The position numbers and the translations under genes were made by a program. This document shows positions 1-10,923 of a stretch of DNA of 64,000 nucleotides, one piece after another. Where the stretch lies: assembly GCA_025526995.1 (NCBI GenBank), contig JAHLKG010000002.1:1178001-1242000 (forward strand), read 5' to 3'. The notes beneath the pieces were generated by a model. That model was not told where the DNA came from and searched no databases. It was given only the letters and a program-made list of their open reading frames with translations. Numbering within the stretch: the stretch's first letter is position 1; every line of letters starts with the position of its first letter. This DNA is from Powellomyces hirtus. Its lineage: Eukaryota > Chytridiomycota > Chytridiomycetes > Spizellomycetales > Powellomycetaceae.

Positions 1-906
1 CTCATTTTTCTATATATTCACAAAGCCAATCAACAATCAAGAGGACTCGGCCAAACCTTAAGCAGTCATGACTCTATAGATGCACAGCACACTTAGCATT
101 TTGTCTTGCTCTGTTGAGTCCACACACATTCTCAAACTTTTCTTCTCCAAATAAAATACAAGGATATCTCTATCCTCTCTTTGTTCATGAATATGCCACA
201 CTTCCTCAACTGTTCTAGTACACTAGTTGCTCACAGGTTCATTGGCGTATTTGATTTCCATAGAGAATGCATGACCTGTAATTTTGATGGTCAGAGTGCT
301 TTGGAAATGTTTGGTCAAACTCTGGTCATTCATAGTTGTGCCATCAGCACAACATTCAGGTTGTTGCAGAACTGCAATGCCTTGGTTGCGCAATGGAGTG
401 AAGATCGGTAGAAATGGTGCATTCATGAAGTGTATTGAAAAAATTGGCATCAAACTGCTTTAGAAATGTATCTTTTGGCAGAATCTCCAGCAGATAACTG
501 TTAGTAACAAAAAGCAAAACACATAATGGATTGCAGATCTTAAATAAACTTTTTGCCGACTAGTTTAGTGAGTTTAATTCAACATCACTAAAATTAATCA
601 AATTTTTAACAATGAGTACTTGGAAATTATGTTTGTAATTTTGAACAACTGGCTCAATAAACGTTATCTTGAATCCACTCGGTGAACTCTATTCAAATTT
701 CATTTGATCATCACATGACAAGATAACTATTTTCATTACATTTTTAACTGTTTTTGTTTGACATCTAATTTTTTCAATATTAAAAAGATGTTATTGTGCA
801 TAAGTATTATTATAGGCATTATATACACTGTTTTTTTTTTTTTTTTTTTGTTTAGTTTACTTCTTTTATTTAATGTATTTTTTTCAGAATTGTAATTTTT
901 ATTTAA
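1..906. other. AT-rich gene-free left edge
   Basis: I can support no gene here. The stretch from about 480 to 900 is strongly AT-rich and holds a run of T at about 832-850. Short open frames on both strands (about 181-411 forward, 223-453 reverse) have no motif I recognise and may be remnants of older coding or repeat sequence. Confidence 0.5.
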
Positions 907-1425
907 ATGCATATGCAGCACACTGCACAAAAAGGTCCCCACCTACATATGTTACTACATTATGACATTGTCAAAACCGTTAAGGCAGATATTGAATTCG
1001 ACGTTGACATTCGGGTGAAAGTAACCATTAACCCAAGAATTGACTCCTCTCAAAAAGGTCTTGCGGGTCTTGAGTTTATCCCTGGGCTGGAAAAAGAAGT
1101 GGCCACCTTAGCAAGTCTGATCCGGAAGAATGCGGTTGACGATGTAGCCCCCCTGCAGTGGCGTTGGCCTTTCTCATCCTTTGCACATGAGCCAGCATTA
1201 TCGGAAGGAATGATACTTGGCACCTTGATGGCTTATGCAGTCGATAAGACCACTCAAGCGGTTGGAGTGCATTCAAATGAAGCACAAATGAAAACTCTGT
1301 ATGTGCGATTAATACAAGACTGCTTTCAATATCTTGCTCCACAATTTATGGCTGGCTTGGAGTTCCCGCACAAGTTCACCAAGGACAGTGTCGGAGAAAC
1401 CTCATATTCTTATACTTTTTCGTGA
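907..1425 (+). CDS. hypothetical protein, possible fragment
   Basis: An ATG-started frame of 172 codons with no interruption. I do not recognise the family. The middle contains aromatic, tryptophan-bearing stretches such as PLQWRWPFSSF, and the C-terminal half is helical in character; there is no signal peptide or membrane segment. It lies in an AT-rich, gene-poor zone beside decayed coding fragments, so it could be an orphan gene, one exon of a larger gene, or debris. Composition is more AT-rich than the gene-dense part of the window. No neighbouring exon could be joined to it with confidence. Confidence 0.3.
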   Translation: MHMQHTAQKGPHLHMLLHYDIVKTVKADIEFDVDIRVKVTINPRIDSSQKGLAGLEFIPGLEKEVATLASLIRKNAVDDVAPLQWRWPFSSFAHEPALSEGMILGTLMAYAVDKTTQAVGVHSNEAQMKTLYVRLIQDCFQYLAPQFMAGLEFPHKFTKDSVGETSYSYTFS

Positions 1426-2040
1426 TTTTCTGATTATGTTATACGTGATCCTTTGTTCGGACTGGCCACCCGTTCATCGGTGATACACATGACTCCTGAC
1501 TCATAGGCAATAAAGCGCCTCCCGGATAAATTATGTGTGCGCCACCCTGACACGCATTATATAAAGCTGTCAGCCGCTGGTCGCCCTTCTCCGCTCGTTA
1601 CCTTACAACACACGATAATACACACTATTTATTACTATCAACTCTCAAAGCTTCCTTTGACGTTACAGACAGCAGTGTGCATTAGTTGCAAGTAGGTGCG
1701 CTGGAGGGTAATCGCTTAGACGGCCAAGCTCAAAGTTACAAGTAGCAAAGAAGCAAAAGTAGTGTATTGCCGATAGCATAACAAGTCTCTCATAAATCTC
1801 TCTCATAGCAGGGGGCGGGCGTAAAGAGCCCCTGGGCTTAAGAGCAAAATGGGTGAAGACAGCAGCGGCTCTAGAACAATGGGAACCAAGTGGGGACCGT
1901 GCCACCAAAGACGCGTGGTGGAGAGGATTAATCATGGAACCGTGTGCCACTTAAGACGTGTACGTGGCACAGTTCGTAGGTAGCAGAGTGAAGGAAATAG
2001 CCATGTACCGTCCAAAGAACCGTGGATGGTACAGTACGAT
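1426..2040. other. Intergenic, no gene seen
   Basis: No supported gene. A reverse-strand open frame (about 1951-2406) has a stretch, VIFMDERGIRL, that faintly recalls the second catalytic Asp region of Tc1/IS630 transposases. The rest of that frame does not follow the family, and it lies opposite the better-supported forward fragment. Confidence 0.35.
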
Positions 2041-2652
2041 AGTGTCCAAGATAGAAGAATAGAAGCAAAGGAATAAAGGCTTCTGACCGGCCGGAGCTCC
2101 TTGGTATCCCAACAGGATTGCCTCCAATCCGATGTCACGATTACCGCAGTGGCGGAAACCCACAAACAGAAGTTTGGCGTGCTTGTGGTCGAATTTCAGC
2201 CGGATGCCTCTCTCATCCATAAAGATCACCTCGTGTGCACTGTCGAGGCGGTTGTTGAGCTGCGAAAAATGATTCCTCTGCTCCCTACGGAAAACATCGA
2301 AGACTTCGTCATCTATTTCGCTTTGGCGGATTGTAAAAAGATTACAATTCACCAAATGAGAGCCGTTGACCGCCTTGGCGGATTGTGCTTCGGTGTAGAT
2401 CGTCATGGTCCCAGTTTTCGCCTTCTGGACGGAGACACCGAGGACAAGATTTCGGAAGCGCTACGACTTGCGTGCTACATCAAGAGCACCATCATCCCCG
2501 ATGCGCAGAAAATCCAGAATGCCTTGAAGGTCGGAACAGTGAGCTGGAAGACGGACCAACGGATTCTCTGCTTGCCACGTCAGGCTCCCACCCCTCGGAT
2601 CTCCAAAGCGGAGTTCACACCAGTGAAGAAGAGGATTAAGTGTGCAATATAG
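1984..2652 (+). pseudogene. decayed hypothetical protein, possible nuclease-like fold
   Basis: A forward frame stays protein-like from about 1984 to 2652 but has an in-frame TAA at 2074-2076 and no credible ATG start. The conceptual protein has a hydrophobic beta-strand with a following Glu (FGVLVVEFQP, near 2180), then a helix, then a second strand pair (FVIYFALADCKKITIHQM). That order (strand-E, helix, strand) is loosely like the restriction-endonuclease-type domains of Crinkler-like and host-directed proteins that have expanded in some early fungi. The family link is inference from pattern only. It could also be one exon of a longer unknown gene. It ends in a basic tail just before the tandem repeat. 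Confidence 0.3.
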
Positions 2653-2789
2653 TCACTTGGCGGTTTGGATTTGATTTTGTGTAAATATTCAGAGGATAGG
2701 TGTGGAATGTAATCACCGCCTTGGCGGGTTGAATTTGGTCTTGTGTAAATATTCAGAGGATAGATCTGCAATATAATCACCGTTTTGAC
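2641..2789. repeat. tandem repeat, about 60-63 bp unit, 2.4 copies
   Basis: Two full imperfect copies and a partial third lie head to tail. The core TGTGTAAATATTCAGAGGAT occurs at about 2678 and 2741, each followed by a TG[TG][GC]AAT[AG]TA[AG]TCAC block. Unit one is about 2641-2700, unit two about 2701-2763, and the third starts at about 2764. The short palindrome CCGCCTTGGCGG in unit two also appears at about 2371, inside the upstream decayed frame, so the array may have grown from that sequence. Confidence 0.8.
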
Positions 2790-3237
2790 ACTGTCATATA
2801 ATTATATATGCACAGAAACCAGCATTACTGCTTCGTCGAGATGTCGAAGATCCGGGTTAGGGTTTACGCCATCGCCATCGCCAGCAGCACCGCTGTTTCC
2901 TCCGATTGTGACCAAACCCGTCGCTCCGGGATTGATATTGTCTCGCGGCGTCGACGCGAGTCGAGTCAAAGCCTTGAACACGAGGATCGCTTTAGCAAGT
3001 TGACACAGAAGTATGAGCAAACATCTCAAAAACTCAGCGATGTCCATGTTTTTGCAGTCCAAGATGGCCCAAAACGGCTCGCCCGACTCTGTGAGCAAAA
3101 CAATCGCGGCCGCTAAGCTAGTCTGTGATCGGTTCCACAAGGAACCCTCTGACGTTCGTGCCATACAGCAAGAGAAGCCAGGGCAATGCTGTATGGGGGC
3201 ACTTCTATGCGCTTGTAGACAGGGAGGACGAAAATGA
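2785..3237 (+). pseudogene. possible gene remnant, frame split by TGA
   Basis: One reading frame continues across 2785-3237 but is cut by an in-frame TGA at 3001-3003. The upstream half contains APGLILSRGVDASRVKALNT and the downstream half runs from MSKHLKNSAMSMFLQSKMAQ to a basic end. I do not recognise it. Another frame (about 2808-3116) and the reverse strand (2802-3260) are also open, so the coding strand is uncertain. It lies directly beside the decayed helicase gene, which supports reading this block as a zone of dying genes. Confidence 0.2.
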
Positions 3238-3416
3238 GGAGTAGGGTGAACGGGGAACATATAGTTATTAATCTGTTTTGAAGCCTAGTGCTGTCTTTGT
3301 AACGAAAGTAACTCACCACGCCTGTTGCTGGGTGGCTGCAAAACTTTGTCGGTGCTTGCTTCGGCCCTATGTACAGAAAGGGGATAATGGAAAAGCCTAA
3401 AACGAAAATCTCGTGC

Positions 3417-5684
3417 CTATCGAATCACACCAGATCCAGGCGATGATGCCTGGATCATATCGATCTCGTTCTCAACTTGGCGCTGGGTGGCCCATGGATA
3501 CACCGTCTGCACCAATCCCACAACTGAAATGTGATGTTCCTGCAATGCGTCCGCCACGTGACCGAAGGTAGTGCCCGTCTTCATGACGTCGTCGAAGAGC
3601 AGCACATGTGTACCGGGAGGGGGCAGCTTTGTCTCATCGAAACGATACTTGCGGAGGACTTTCTGACGATCCTCTTCAGTCTGTGCATCCATCATTGATT
3701 CGTCGACATCCGGATCCAACGTGACAAAGTCCACCAGCTCGAGCTGCAGGGCGTCGGCCAAGTCGCTGGCAGCCTGACGCACCCGAGCGTTACCATCTGT
3801 AATGCAACTAACGCACCATCTGGCCGGTAGCTCCTGGTAGCCCCGCATAAACGCAGCAGCGAAGATACGAAGGCGATCCGGTCCCATGTCAAGGTCAACG
3901 TTGGGCTTTTGCAGGCCATACACTTTGCGACCCTTTGCCGTGAGACGACGGCTGCAAAAGCGGCGGCCTGCGAACGAATCGGCGGGCAGATCATCCGAAT
4001 CCGGGGGATCGCACTCGCTCTCGGTGCATCGTTTGCACAAATAGTCGTCAAGGATGGTGGGGTCACCGAGCCTCCGCAGTAGCTCTTTCCATACGCATGA
4101 GCCACCATGGCGGTTGAGGCTCTTCATGAAAGCGAGCTTGTTGTCGCTGCTCTTCACGCCGTTGAGGATGTTCTCGTAGCGTTTGACGTCAGTATCGTCG
4201 CTACTGAGAATAAGCTGCTCTTCGGCGTCCTGTCGGAAGATGTCCAGGTCCACAGCATGGTTGATTGCAGCAACCGTTGTGGCATCTTTAATTTGCCCCT
4301 GCGACGGTCCACTGACGGCAGAAATGACGTCGTCAGAGCGAGCGGTCTGGTTGTGCCAGCGGTATAGGAAGCGGGCGGCAAAAATGAGCGCATTATCAGT
4401 GGACCTCTTGTTGAGAGGAACGGATGGCAGAAGCCAGGCACGCGCTGGCTGTCCCTCACGCCCGGCTCGTCCAATTTGCTGGTAGTACTCTGTCGGTGTA
4501 GCCGGAGTGAAGGTGTGGATCACAATGCGAGGGTCCGGCTTGTCGAAACCTACGCCGATGGCCCTGGTTGCGACTAGCACGCGTGTCTGACCGTGGCGGA
4601 AGCGGTCTTCCACCGCCTGGCGCGTTTTCTTGTCCAAGGAAGCATGATACATTTTAATTTCGCCCTGACCTCGCCTGACTTTGGGCACCTTCTTGAGTAG
4701 GTCGACGTATCTGCGACAGAGCTCCTTCCGGTTGACGAAAATGACGATGGACTCGGACGAGTTCTCCTCATGTAATCCTGAAGCCACCTGTCGATGGTAG
4801 CATCGCTGTGCCTGCCGGACACAATGCTCAGCGCAATGTTGGCACGCAGACGACCGCCGGGCACAAGCTTCCAGTCCCTAGCGCCGGGTAAGAAGGCGTT
4901 GACTGCGTTGCGCTCGTCGTCGTCGAGGGTGGCCGTGAGTCCAATCTTGCGTGCGTTTTTGTACCAGTAAACCTGGTCCAGTTTGCGTCACAACTTCAGC
5001 CAGGATGTGAAGAAGTTGTCCGTGGCCTCCGCAATGGTGTGTATTTCGTCGATAACCACGAGCGGAACACCATGCCACGATCCGCGACGTGTACCCCTGT
5101 ACTTGGGCATGAATTGCTTCACCTTCATAAGCGGTGACTCCGCTTGATGATCAATCGACCACAGCATCATGTCCGCCGTGACAAAGATGATGTCAATGTC
5201 ATTCGTAGTGCTCAGCTTAAAGGCGATATCGTCTTGGGTGACCTGCTTGGAAGTCGGCCTTGTTGCCGTACACCACAGCGTTGAAATCGAACTCCTTCGC
5301 TCGCTTAAGCTGATCGCTCAGCAACGCATTGGTCGGCACGAAGACAATGACAGGACCGGCACCGTCCGCCTTCTCCTTGTCGCTACGCAGCAGACGAGTG
5401 GCGAGGTAAAACGACTCGGTCTTTCCTTGCGCGGTGGCCGCCACGTTTATTACATCCTTGACATCGTGCGCGAGAAGGCCGTTCACACGCACTTGTGCGT
5501 CGTATACTTCGACAGGTTGTGTGCGCTGTGTCCCACGCGCAGCATCCCGTTTGTCCATGCCTGCACGCAGCAGGACAGTGAGATGTTTGCGGAAGGCATC
5601 GTCTGCGCGAGAAGGGGCAGGATTGGCCGTCTGAACAAGGGTGTTGCAGACGAGAGGGCGAATTGTGGCATATGCGTCGAACTA
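3417..5684 (-). pseudogene. RecQ-type helicase fused to PRTase domain, broken
   Basis: Reading the reverse strand from about 5684 gives an SF2 helicase: motif I AATAQGKTES, motif Ia VIVFVPTNALLSDQ, motif II VVIDEIHT, motif III LTATL, motif IV SIVIFVNR, motif V VATRAIGVGFDKPDP and a RecQ-like motif VI QQIGRAGREGQPA. A Cys-spaced block (C..., then CKRCTESEC) resembles the RecQ zinc-binding region. The C-terminus carries a PRPP-binding loop, VLLFDDVMKTGTT, typical of type I phosphoribosyltransferases. The gene is broken three times: a frame slip at about 5236-5245, an in-frame TGA at 4988-4990, and a one-base slip at about 4775. No initiator was found before stops at about 5687, so the 5' end may also be lost. 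It has no introns over 2.2 kb, unlike every large neighbour except INO1. Known RecQ proteins unwind DNA; pairing with a PRTase is, to my knowledge, mainly bacterial. Lateral origin is inference. Confidence 0.8.
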
Positions 5685-5697
5685 TCATCCCCTTGAC

Positions 5698-5729
5698 TTT
5701 CTTCTTCTTCTTCTTCTTCTTCTTCTTCC
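5698..5729. repeat. (TTC)n microsatellite
   Basis: About ten perfect TTC/CTT repeats lie just beyond the 5' end of the broken helicase frame. The antisense reading gives a run of Lys or Glu codons, which explains the long but meaningless reverse frames there. Confidence 0.9.
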
Positions 5730-6094
5730 CGTACGTCTGTCTTGTCTTTGACAGTTTTGACAGTTTCAGTCCGGCCTGGCGTTGTCCATCGGAACAAGCG
5801 CGTTTCCAACAAGCGCAAGTCATGTGACTTTGGTTCAGCAGAAGCGTCAGATATCCGACCGACACAAAAAGCCTGTCTGCTCATCCCCCTCGTCTTGCCC
5901 CCTCACGTTCTTTCTGTTCGTACCTGCTCCCTTGCGCTCCAGAAATCAAGCGAGACAATTGCGTTCTCTCTCTCTTTCAGCTTTTCGCTCAAACGTACTG
6001 CAACCAACCCACCCCGCTTTTACTCTGGGTCGTTACTGCCGCACTCCTGACGCAACAAACACAGATCTTTTTTTGTCAAAACTCTTTTTTCACA
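5730..6094. promoter_or_regulatory. promoter and leader of the GYF-domain gene
   Basis: No gene. A pyrimidine-rich tract with many CTCTCT and CTTTT runs leads to the ATG at 6095, as is common upstream of fungal start sites. No TATA element is placed with confidence. Confidence 0.35.
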
Positions 6095-9000
6095 ATGGCA
6101 ATGAACTTTGGACCGCAGTGGTAAGTCAACCTCTGCCTAAAGACTCGCCCGACGGTTCTCGGAGCCATGGACATCTTTGTCGTCTGGGTGGGCGGCATGG
6201 CGCTGTTTAAACCTGCGCAAGCCTCATTGCTAGCTGTCGCTGATCTGACGGAAAAAAAAAATTGTGTTCCCAATTGCCAGGATGCGAAAAATTCCCACAA
6301 ATGAAAATGCCGGGCGCTCATCCCCTACTTTGACGCCCACAACACCCAATGGATCTGCTCCGAATATTCTCTGGGGAAGTGGCGCTGGTATCAAAGCAAC
6401 AACTCCGGTTGCAGCCGACCAGCATTCCAGCAACAGCATGCTCCAACCTCGGGAGTCGGCTAACCCATCCTCTGCTGGTGCTGCAAATGGCCCCAGTAGT
6501 GGATGGGCCTCATCGTCTGCACAAGAGTCTTCTCAGTACAAATATTCGAGAGAATTCATCTTGAGCCTGTTCGACCCGGCCATTCCTGTACCTCCGGACT
6601 ATGAACCCGCAGGCGTGATGACATCGGACCGTGCCCTGGAACCGATGGCGAACATTCCTCTGAATGAAAACGAGAAGAAGGTATGTAGGTTTGCGGTGTA
6701 TATCCGGGCTTACGGGTGAAACGATGAGGCGTAGTCGTTGGTTGGCATTTGTGGCTTTTTGAACTTCAAATGGAGTCATCGAGTTCCGGTGACTGTCCCG
6801 CAAAGTCAAATCTCGGAGATAGCCCGCCAATCGTATTAGATGGTTCATGGCGTTTTGCCCTCACCACTCGACCAACGTGTGTCTGGCGCGAAGGAGCGGA
6901 CCGTCATTTACCGTTGTCTCCTCGGTCTTTCACTTTTTTTCGGCTGCGTTATGAATGCGTGAAAGCTCATGGCGATAAACTAGTCTTACGCAAAGTTAAC
7001 GTGATGGTTGTACCTGTAGCTCTTCACATCCCAGTCCGTGAACAGTGAAATCAGCGCGCGACGAACACCGTATGGTCGAGGCGAAACCAAAGAAGGCGTC
7101 GTGCGACCTCCTCGAGCTCCAGGCACCGCTCAAAGAGGTACTAAACAACCGCAGAAGCCCTTTCGATGGGGTATATCTCTTACAAATGTGACAATTTTTT
7201 CCAGGTTATTCAAACCGCATAGACCGCGGCGGCTCTCAGAGCGATGGTTACAGACCCACGCGAAAAGCAGACGCCACTGGTGATGAAGACCCTTGGGATA
7301 TTCCCGCTGGTGTTGGCAGCTTCAGCGGAAATGGCTTCTTTAGCCGCGAGGATGAGGCAAACGCCGCCAGAAATGGTCCTAATGAAGGCGCTCGCGAAGG
7401 CTCTATGCTCCACAACAGTCGAGGAAGAGAGTCGCCCGCTCGCTCTGCTTCCCCGGTTTCCGACAGGCGCTCTGTTTCTCCTGGCAAGGGAAGTCGCCGC
7501 GCCCCGTCGCCACTCAAAGCTGCCCCTACAACGCAAGGACAGACTAGTAGCGTGGCAAATGGCGGCATGTCAACCGCTGCAGCTGCGCCAACGTCGTCAA
7601 CTGCATCGGCGCAGCATGGTCGAAGCAACGAAGGGACCGGACAAAGCCGGACCTCCTTCGTTGACATGTTCAGCACGTTTGGTTCTTCTCCTCTAGGCAC
7701 GCCCATGGGGCTCCCGAACAGTTCTTCATCTCTCAAAGCTGACATGAGCCTCGGTCTGGGGAAGCTCTCTTCTGAGCCGATCATTCCACCCATTATGACG
7801 CGGAGCTTATCAAAGAACGATCTGCTCCAGACACCGGTTCAAAACTCTTTGCCACCACCAGGGATTATACCGGCTCCGACACCTTTTGTTGCTCAGCAAT
7901 GGCAATACAAAGATCCCAGCGGAAGCATTCAAGGTATGTTGATCTCTGTAAATGTTCCGAGAAACACAGTTCGCACGCTAAATTCTGCAAATTCTGCTCG
8001 CAGGCCCCTTTACCGCAGGCCAAATGCAGGATTGGTTCCGATCGGGATACTTCAATGATGACCTGCCCATCAAGCGCGTGGAGGATTACAACTACGAGCC
8101 CCTGGCACGGCTTTTGCTGAAGCACGGCCGAGATCGTCCATTCCTCGCGGACTTGGAAGAGGCCGAACTACGTCACCAGCAGCTCGAAAGTCAGAAGCGT
8201 ATGCCCGCTCCAAATCCGACAGCTTTTGTCGGCATGTACCAAAATGAGGTCTCCACTCCAGGGAGCATGGGCTACAATGCCTTTGGTACCTTTGGCACTG
8301 GTGCTGGGACCTCTTCATTATACACAGCAAACGCTGCCAATGCCGATCCCTTCTCGTCTTTGGGCCGAGACAGATTTGGTACAGGGGGATATGACCCACT
8401 CAGTGCCGGGGGTTACGGCAGGACATCGTGGGGAGAAACCCCGGCGTTGAGCCGTGGTGGGTGGTCCGGTCTGAACACGGACTTGGGCTCGCCGTTCAAC
8501 CGGCCCGCGGCTGCACCCGGATCGCCCGCTGGAAGTCTTCAGTCTTCTTACTTTGACACACGTGGGGCATTACAGACGCAAGACGGCTATGGAGGTGGCG
8601 TTTCGAACCAACGCGCTGCCTCGTCGTTTGCTCCCTTCTCTGGACCCCAAGCACCACAAAGCCCGGCAACCAACCTATTCTCTGGACAACCCATCCTGGA
8701 CTTTACCGCGTCTCAGATTGCTCGAGGAAGTCAGCCGGAGTGGGGTGGGATGCAAGGATTGGTAGGATCGCACTACCACGAGGACGGTCATGCTCCACTT
8801 GACGTGATCTCCAAGCTCATCGATGAGAGTCACTACGAAACTGAGGAGATGGCTGCCCAAGAAAAGCAAGGGTTGGACGAGCCAAATGTCAAACAGGTCG
8901 AAGACGAGTTTGCAGATCTAAGCGTTGCACCCGTTGCAGAATCGTTGTCACAAGAAGCGAAGGCAGCGGATGAACCGCAGAGTCCCGTCAAACAGGAGAA

Positions 9001-10525
9001 GGGAGTTGAAAAGCACGTCGGAAAGGCGCGCAAAACCCGAAAGGAGGAACGACAAGAGCGTTTCGAACGTGAAAATGAATTGCGCAAAGAACAAAGCAAG
9101 CAAACTGCCGAGAAGGCCGAGCGCAAGCCCACCGAGTCTGCAGCTGTTGACCTTCGACAAATTATATCGGAGCAAGAAAGCCGGAGCAAGCAGGAAAAGG
9201 AGCAGGCTCAACTTGAGAGGAACAAACAAATGCAACGGGAGATCGAGGAGGCGGAGCAGATGGCTGGGGTCTCTCCTTCTGCGTGGGCCAGTGGAACTAC
9301 GGACCAGCCGAAACTGAGCTTGAAACAAATTCAAGAGATTGAGCAAAAGCGCAGAGCACTTGAAGAGAGCGAGAGAAGCCGTCGTGCTCACGAGGCCATG
9401 ATCCAGCAAGCTCAAATGCTTCAGGAGCAAGATGCTCTTTCCGCATCCCAATCTTGGGCAAAGGAGCAGGCCCAAGGCGGCGCTGTATGGGGATCCACAG
9501 CCAAACCACAGCCTGCCCGTCAAAAGAGCTTGGCCGAGATCATGGAGGAAGAAGAGAAGCGCAAACGCAAGGAGGCCGACCTCCGTGGCGTGCAAATCGC
9601 CGATGTGGTCATGCCCACTGGTTCTGGCAAGCGCTACGCTGATACCATCTCCACGGTCGGAAACAGCAGCACCATTGCGTGGGGACTCGCAGCCGCAGGT
9701 GCGCGACCCCCGGTGGTAAACCGCCCAGCTGCTGTCATCGCTACTGGAAACGTAGTCAAGGCTACGCCGCCGGTCGCCGCTGCGGGACGGCCCGACGAGA
9801 ACGTCATTGGCGCCTGGAACGTTGTTGGCAAACAAGGCCAGGTTGTTAGGTAAATTACCCGTCACAAATCCGACGTTATGACGTACAGTGTCATCTAACC
9901 AATGCTTTTTGGATATGAAGACCTCCTGCGCCTGTCGCTCGAACCGCCGCAGTCCCCGCTCCTCGCCCCGTTGCACCCGCGGCACCTAGGATTGTGTCTG
10001 TCCAGGTATCATCCACTCCTGCCCCTGTGGCACCCACACACCACGACAGCAGCAAAGGCCCATCAAGTGCTTTCATGCAATGGTGTCGCTCAGCGTTGCG
10101 ACCTTTGGAACGGAGCACCTCCGCTGGTGTGAATGGTATGTATCGTTACATTTTGACCTTCCTGATACATGAAGCAATAGAGGGCTAAACATTGCTCATT
10201 CATTGCAGTGGACGATTTCATCGGCATCCTCCTATCGATCAGCATCCACGAACCCGCTATCACACAGAGCATCTGTGACGACATTCTTGGTGGTTTGACC
10301 GCCATTGACCCCCGCAAGTTTGCCGATGAGTTCATTCGAAAGCGAAAGGCAGATGCCAGCGGATCGTCGTTGACAGCTGCCTCAGCAACTGAGGGCGGCT
10401 GGACGTCCGTTGGAAGCGGCGCTGTCGCCCCGCAGCCCGTGCAAACCTTGGACTCGTTCGATTCTGGAAACAAGTTTGTGGTTGTTGGAAAACAAAACAA
10501 AAAGAAGAAGGGAAAGAAGGTTTAA
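6095..10525 (+). CDS. GYF-domain protein (Smy2/GIGYF-like)
   Basis: Seven exons (6095-6120, 6281-6680, 7035-7137, 7205-7933, 8004-9849, 9921-10135, 10209-10525) join in frame to 1,211 residues. The GYF domain spans the fourth intron: WQYKDPSGSIQGPF, then MQDWFRSGYFNDDLPIKR, matching the family's W-Y-DP-G...GPF...M..W...GYF pattern that binds proline-rich ligands. The N-terminal third is Ser/Pro/Gly-rich. After the GYF domain comes a Gly/Ala-rich region, then a long charged coiled coil (roughly 8900-9600) rich in Glu, Gln, Lys and Arg. The C-terminus (MQWCRSALRPLERS... to FADEFIRKRK) forms a helical conserved end as in GIGYF/Smy2 proteins, and the gene closes with a Lys-rich tail. Known relatives repress translation and act with mRNA decay or COPII factors. 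The second intron (354 nt) is long for this locus. Which fungal paralogue it matches best is not decided. Confidence 0.88.
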
Positions 10526-10923
10526 AGTTGTCTCTCAGACGACTCTTGTACCCCGACGCGGTTTTGGTCCTGACGCCAGCTGGAGTGAAAGGTGGAGATC
10601 ATGTGTCTATCTTGTACTTTGTAATAACATCAGATGCTACGTATATCAAGATAAAAACACACGAATTGCAGAAGAATACATCGTTGACCGAGTCTGGACT
10701 GATGAATAATGAGCTCTTCAACTCTCACGAAATGATGACAACCTTTTTTAAGGATTTGACATGCAAACACGCTTTCGTTCGAGTTCTTCCCCCTTTTCTT
10801 TTTTTTCCCCGTTCGCTGCATTCTTTCACGCTCATTGCAGCTTCTTTACCTTGTTAGTACCCGGTCATACTCTCTGTAGCCGTTGTTATCCTCTCTCTTT
10901 GCCTTGTCTAGCCGTTGCACAAC
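10526..10923. promoter_or_regulatory. intergenic, tail-to-head
   Basis: No gene. It holds the 3' end of the GYF gene and a pyrimidine-rich leader (CTTTTTTT and CTCTCT runs at about 10795-10910) for the next gene. Confidence 0.35.

Noticed and set aside
1951..2406. Reverse frame with IFMDERGIRL, like a Tc1/IS630 transposase
   Set aside because: Only one weak motif fits, spacing and later Asp/Glu are absent, and it lies opposite a better forward frame. No terminal inverted repeats were seen.
5383..5884. Reverse frames with Lys and Glu runs
   Set aside because: They come from translating the (TTC)n microsatellite and have no other support.
8948..9985. Long reverse frame opposite the GYF-protein coiled coil
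   Set aside because: Glu/Lys/Gln-rich coding gives Leu/Phe-rich antisense frames; a spliced gene with good domains is on the forward strand.
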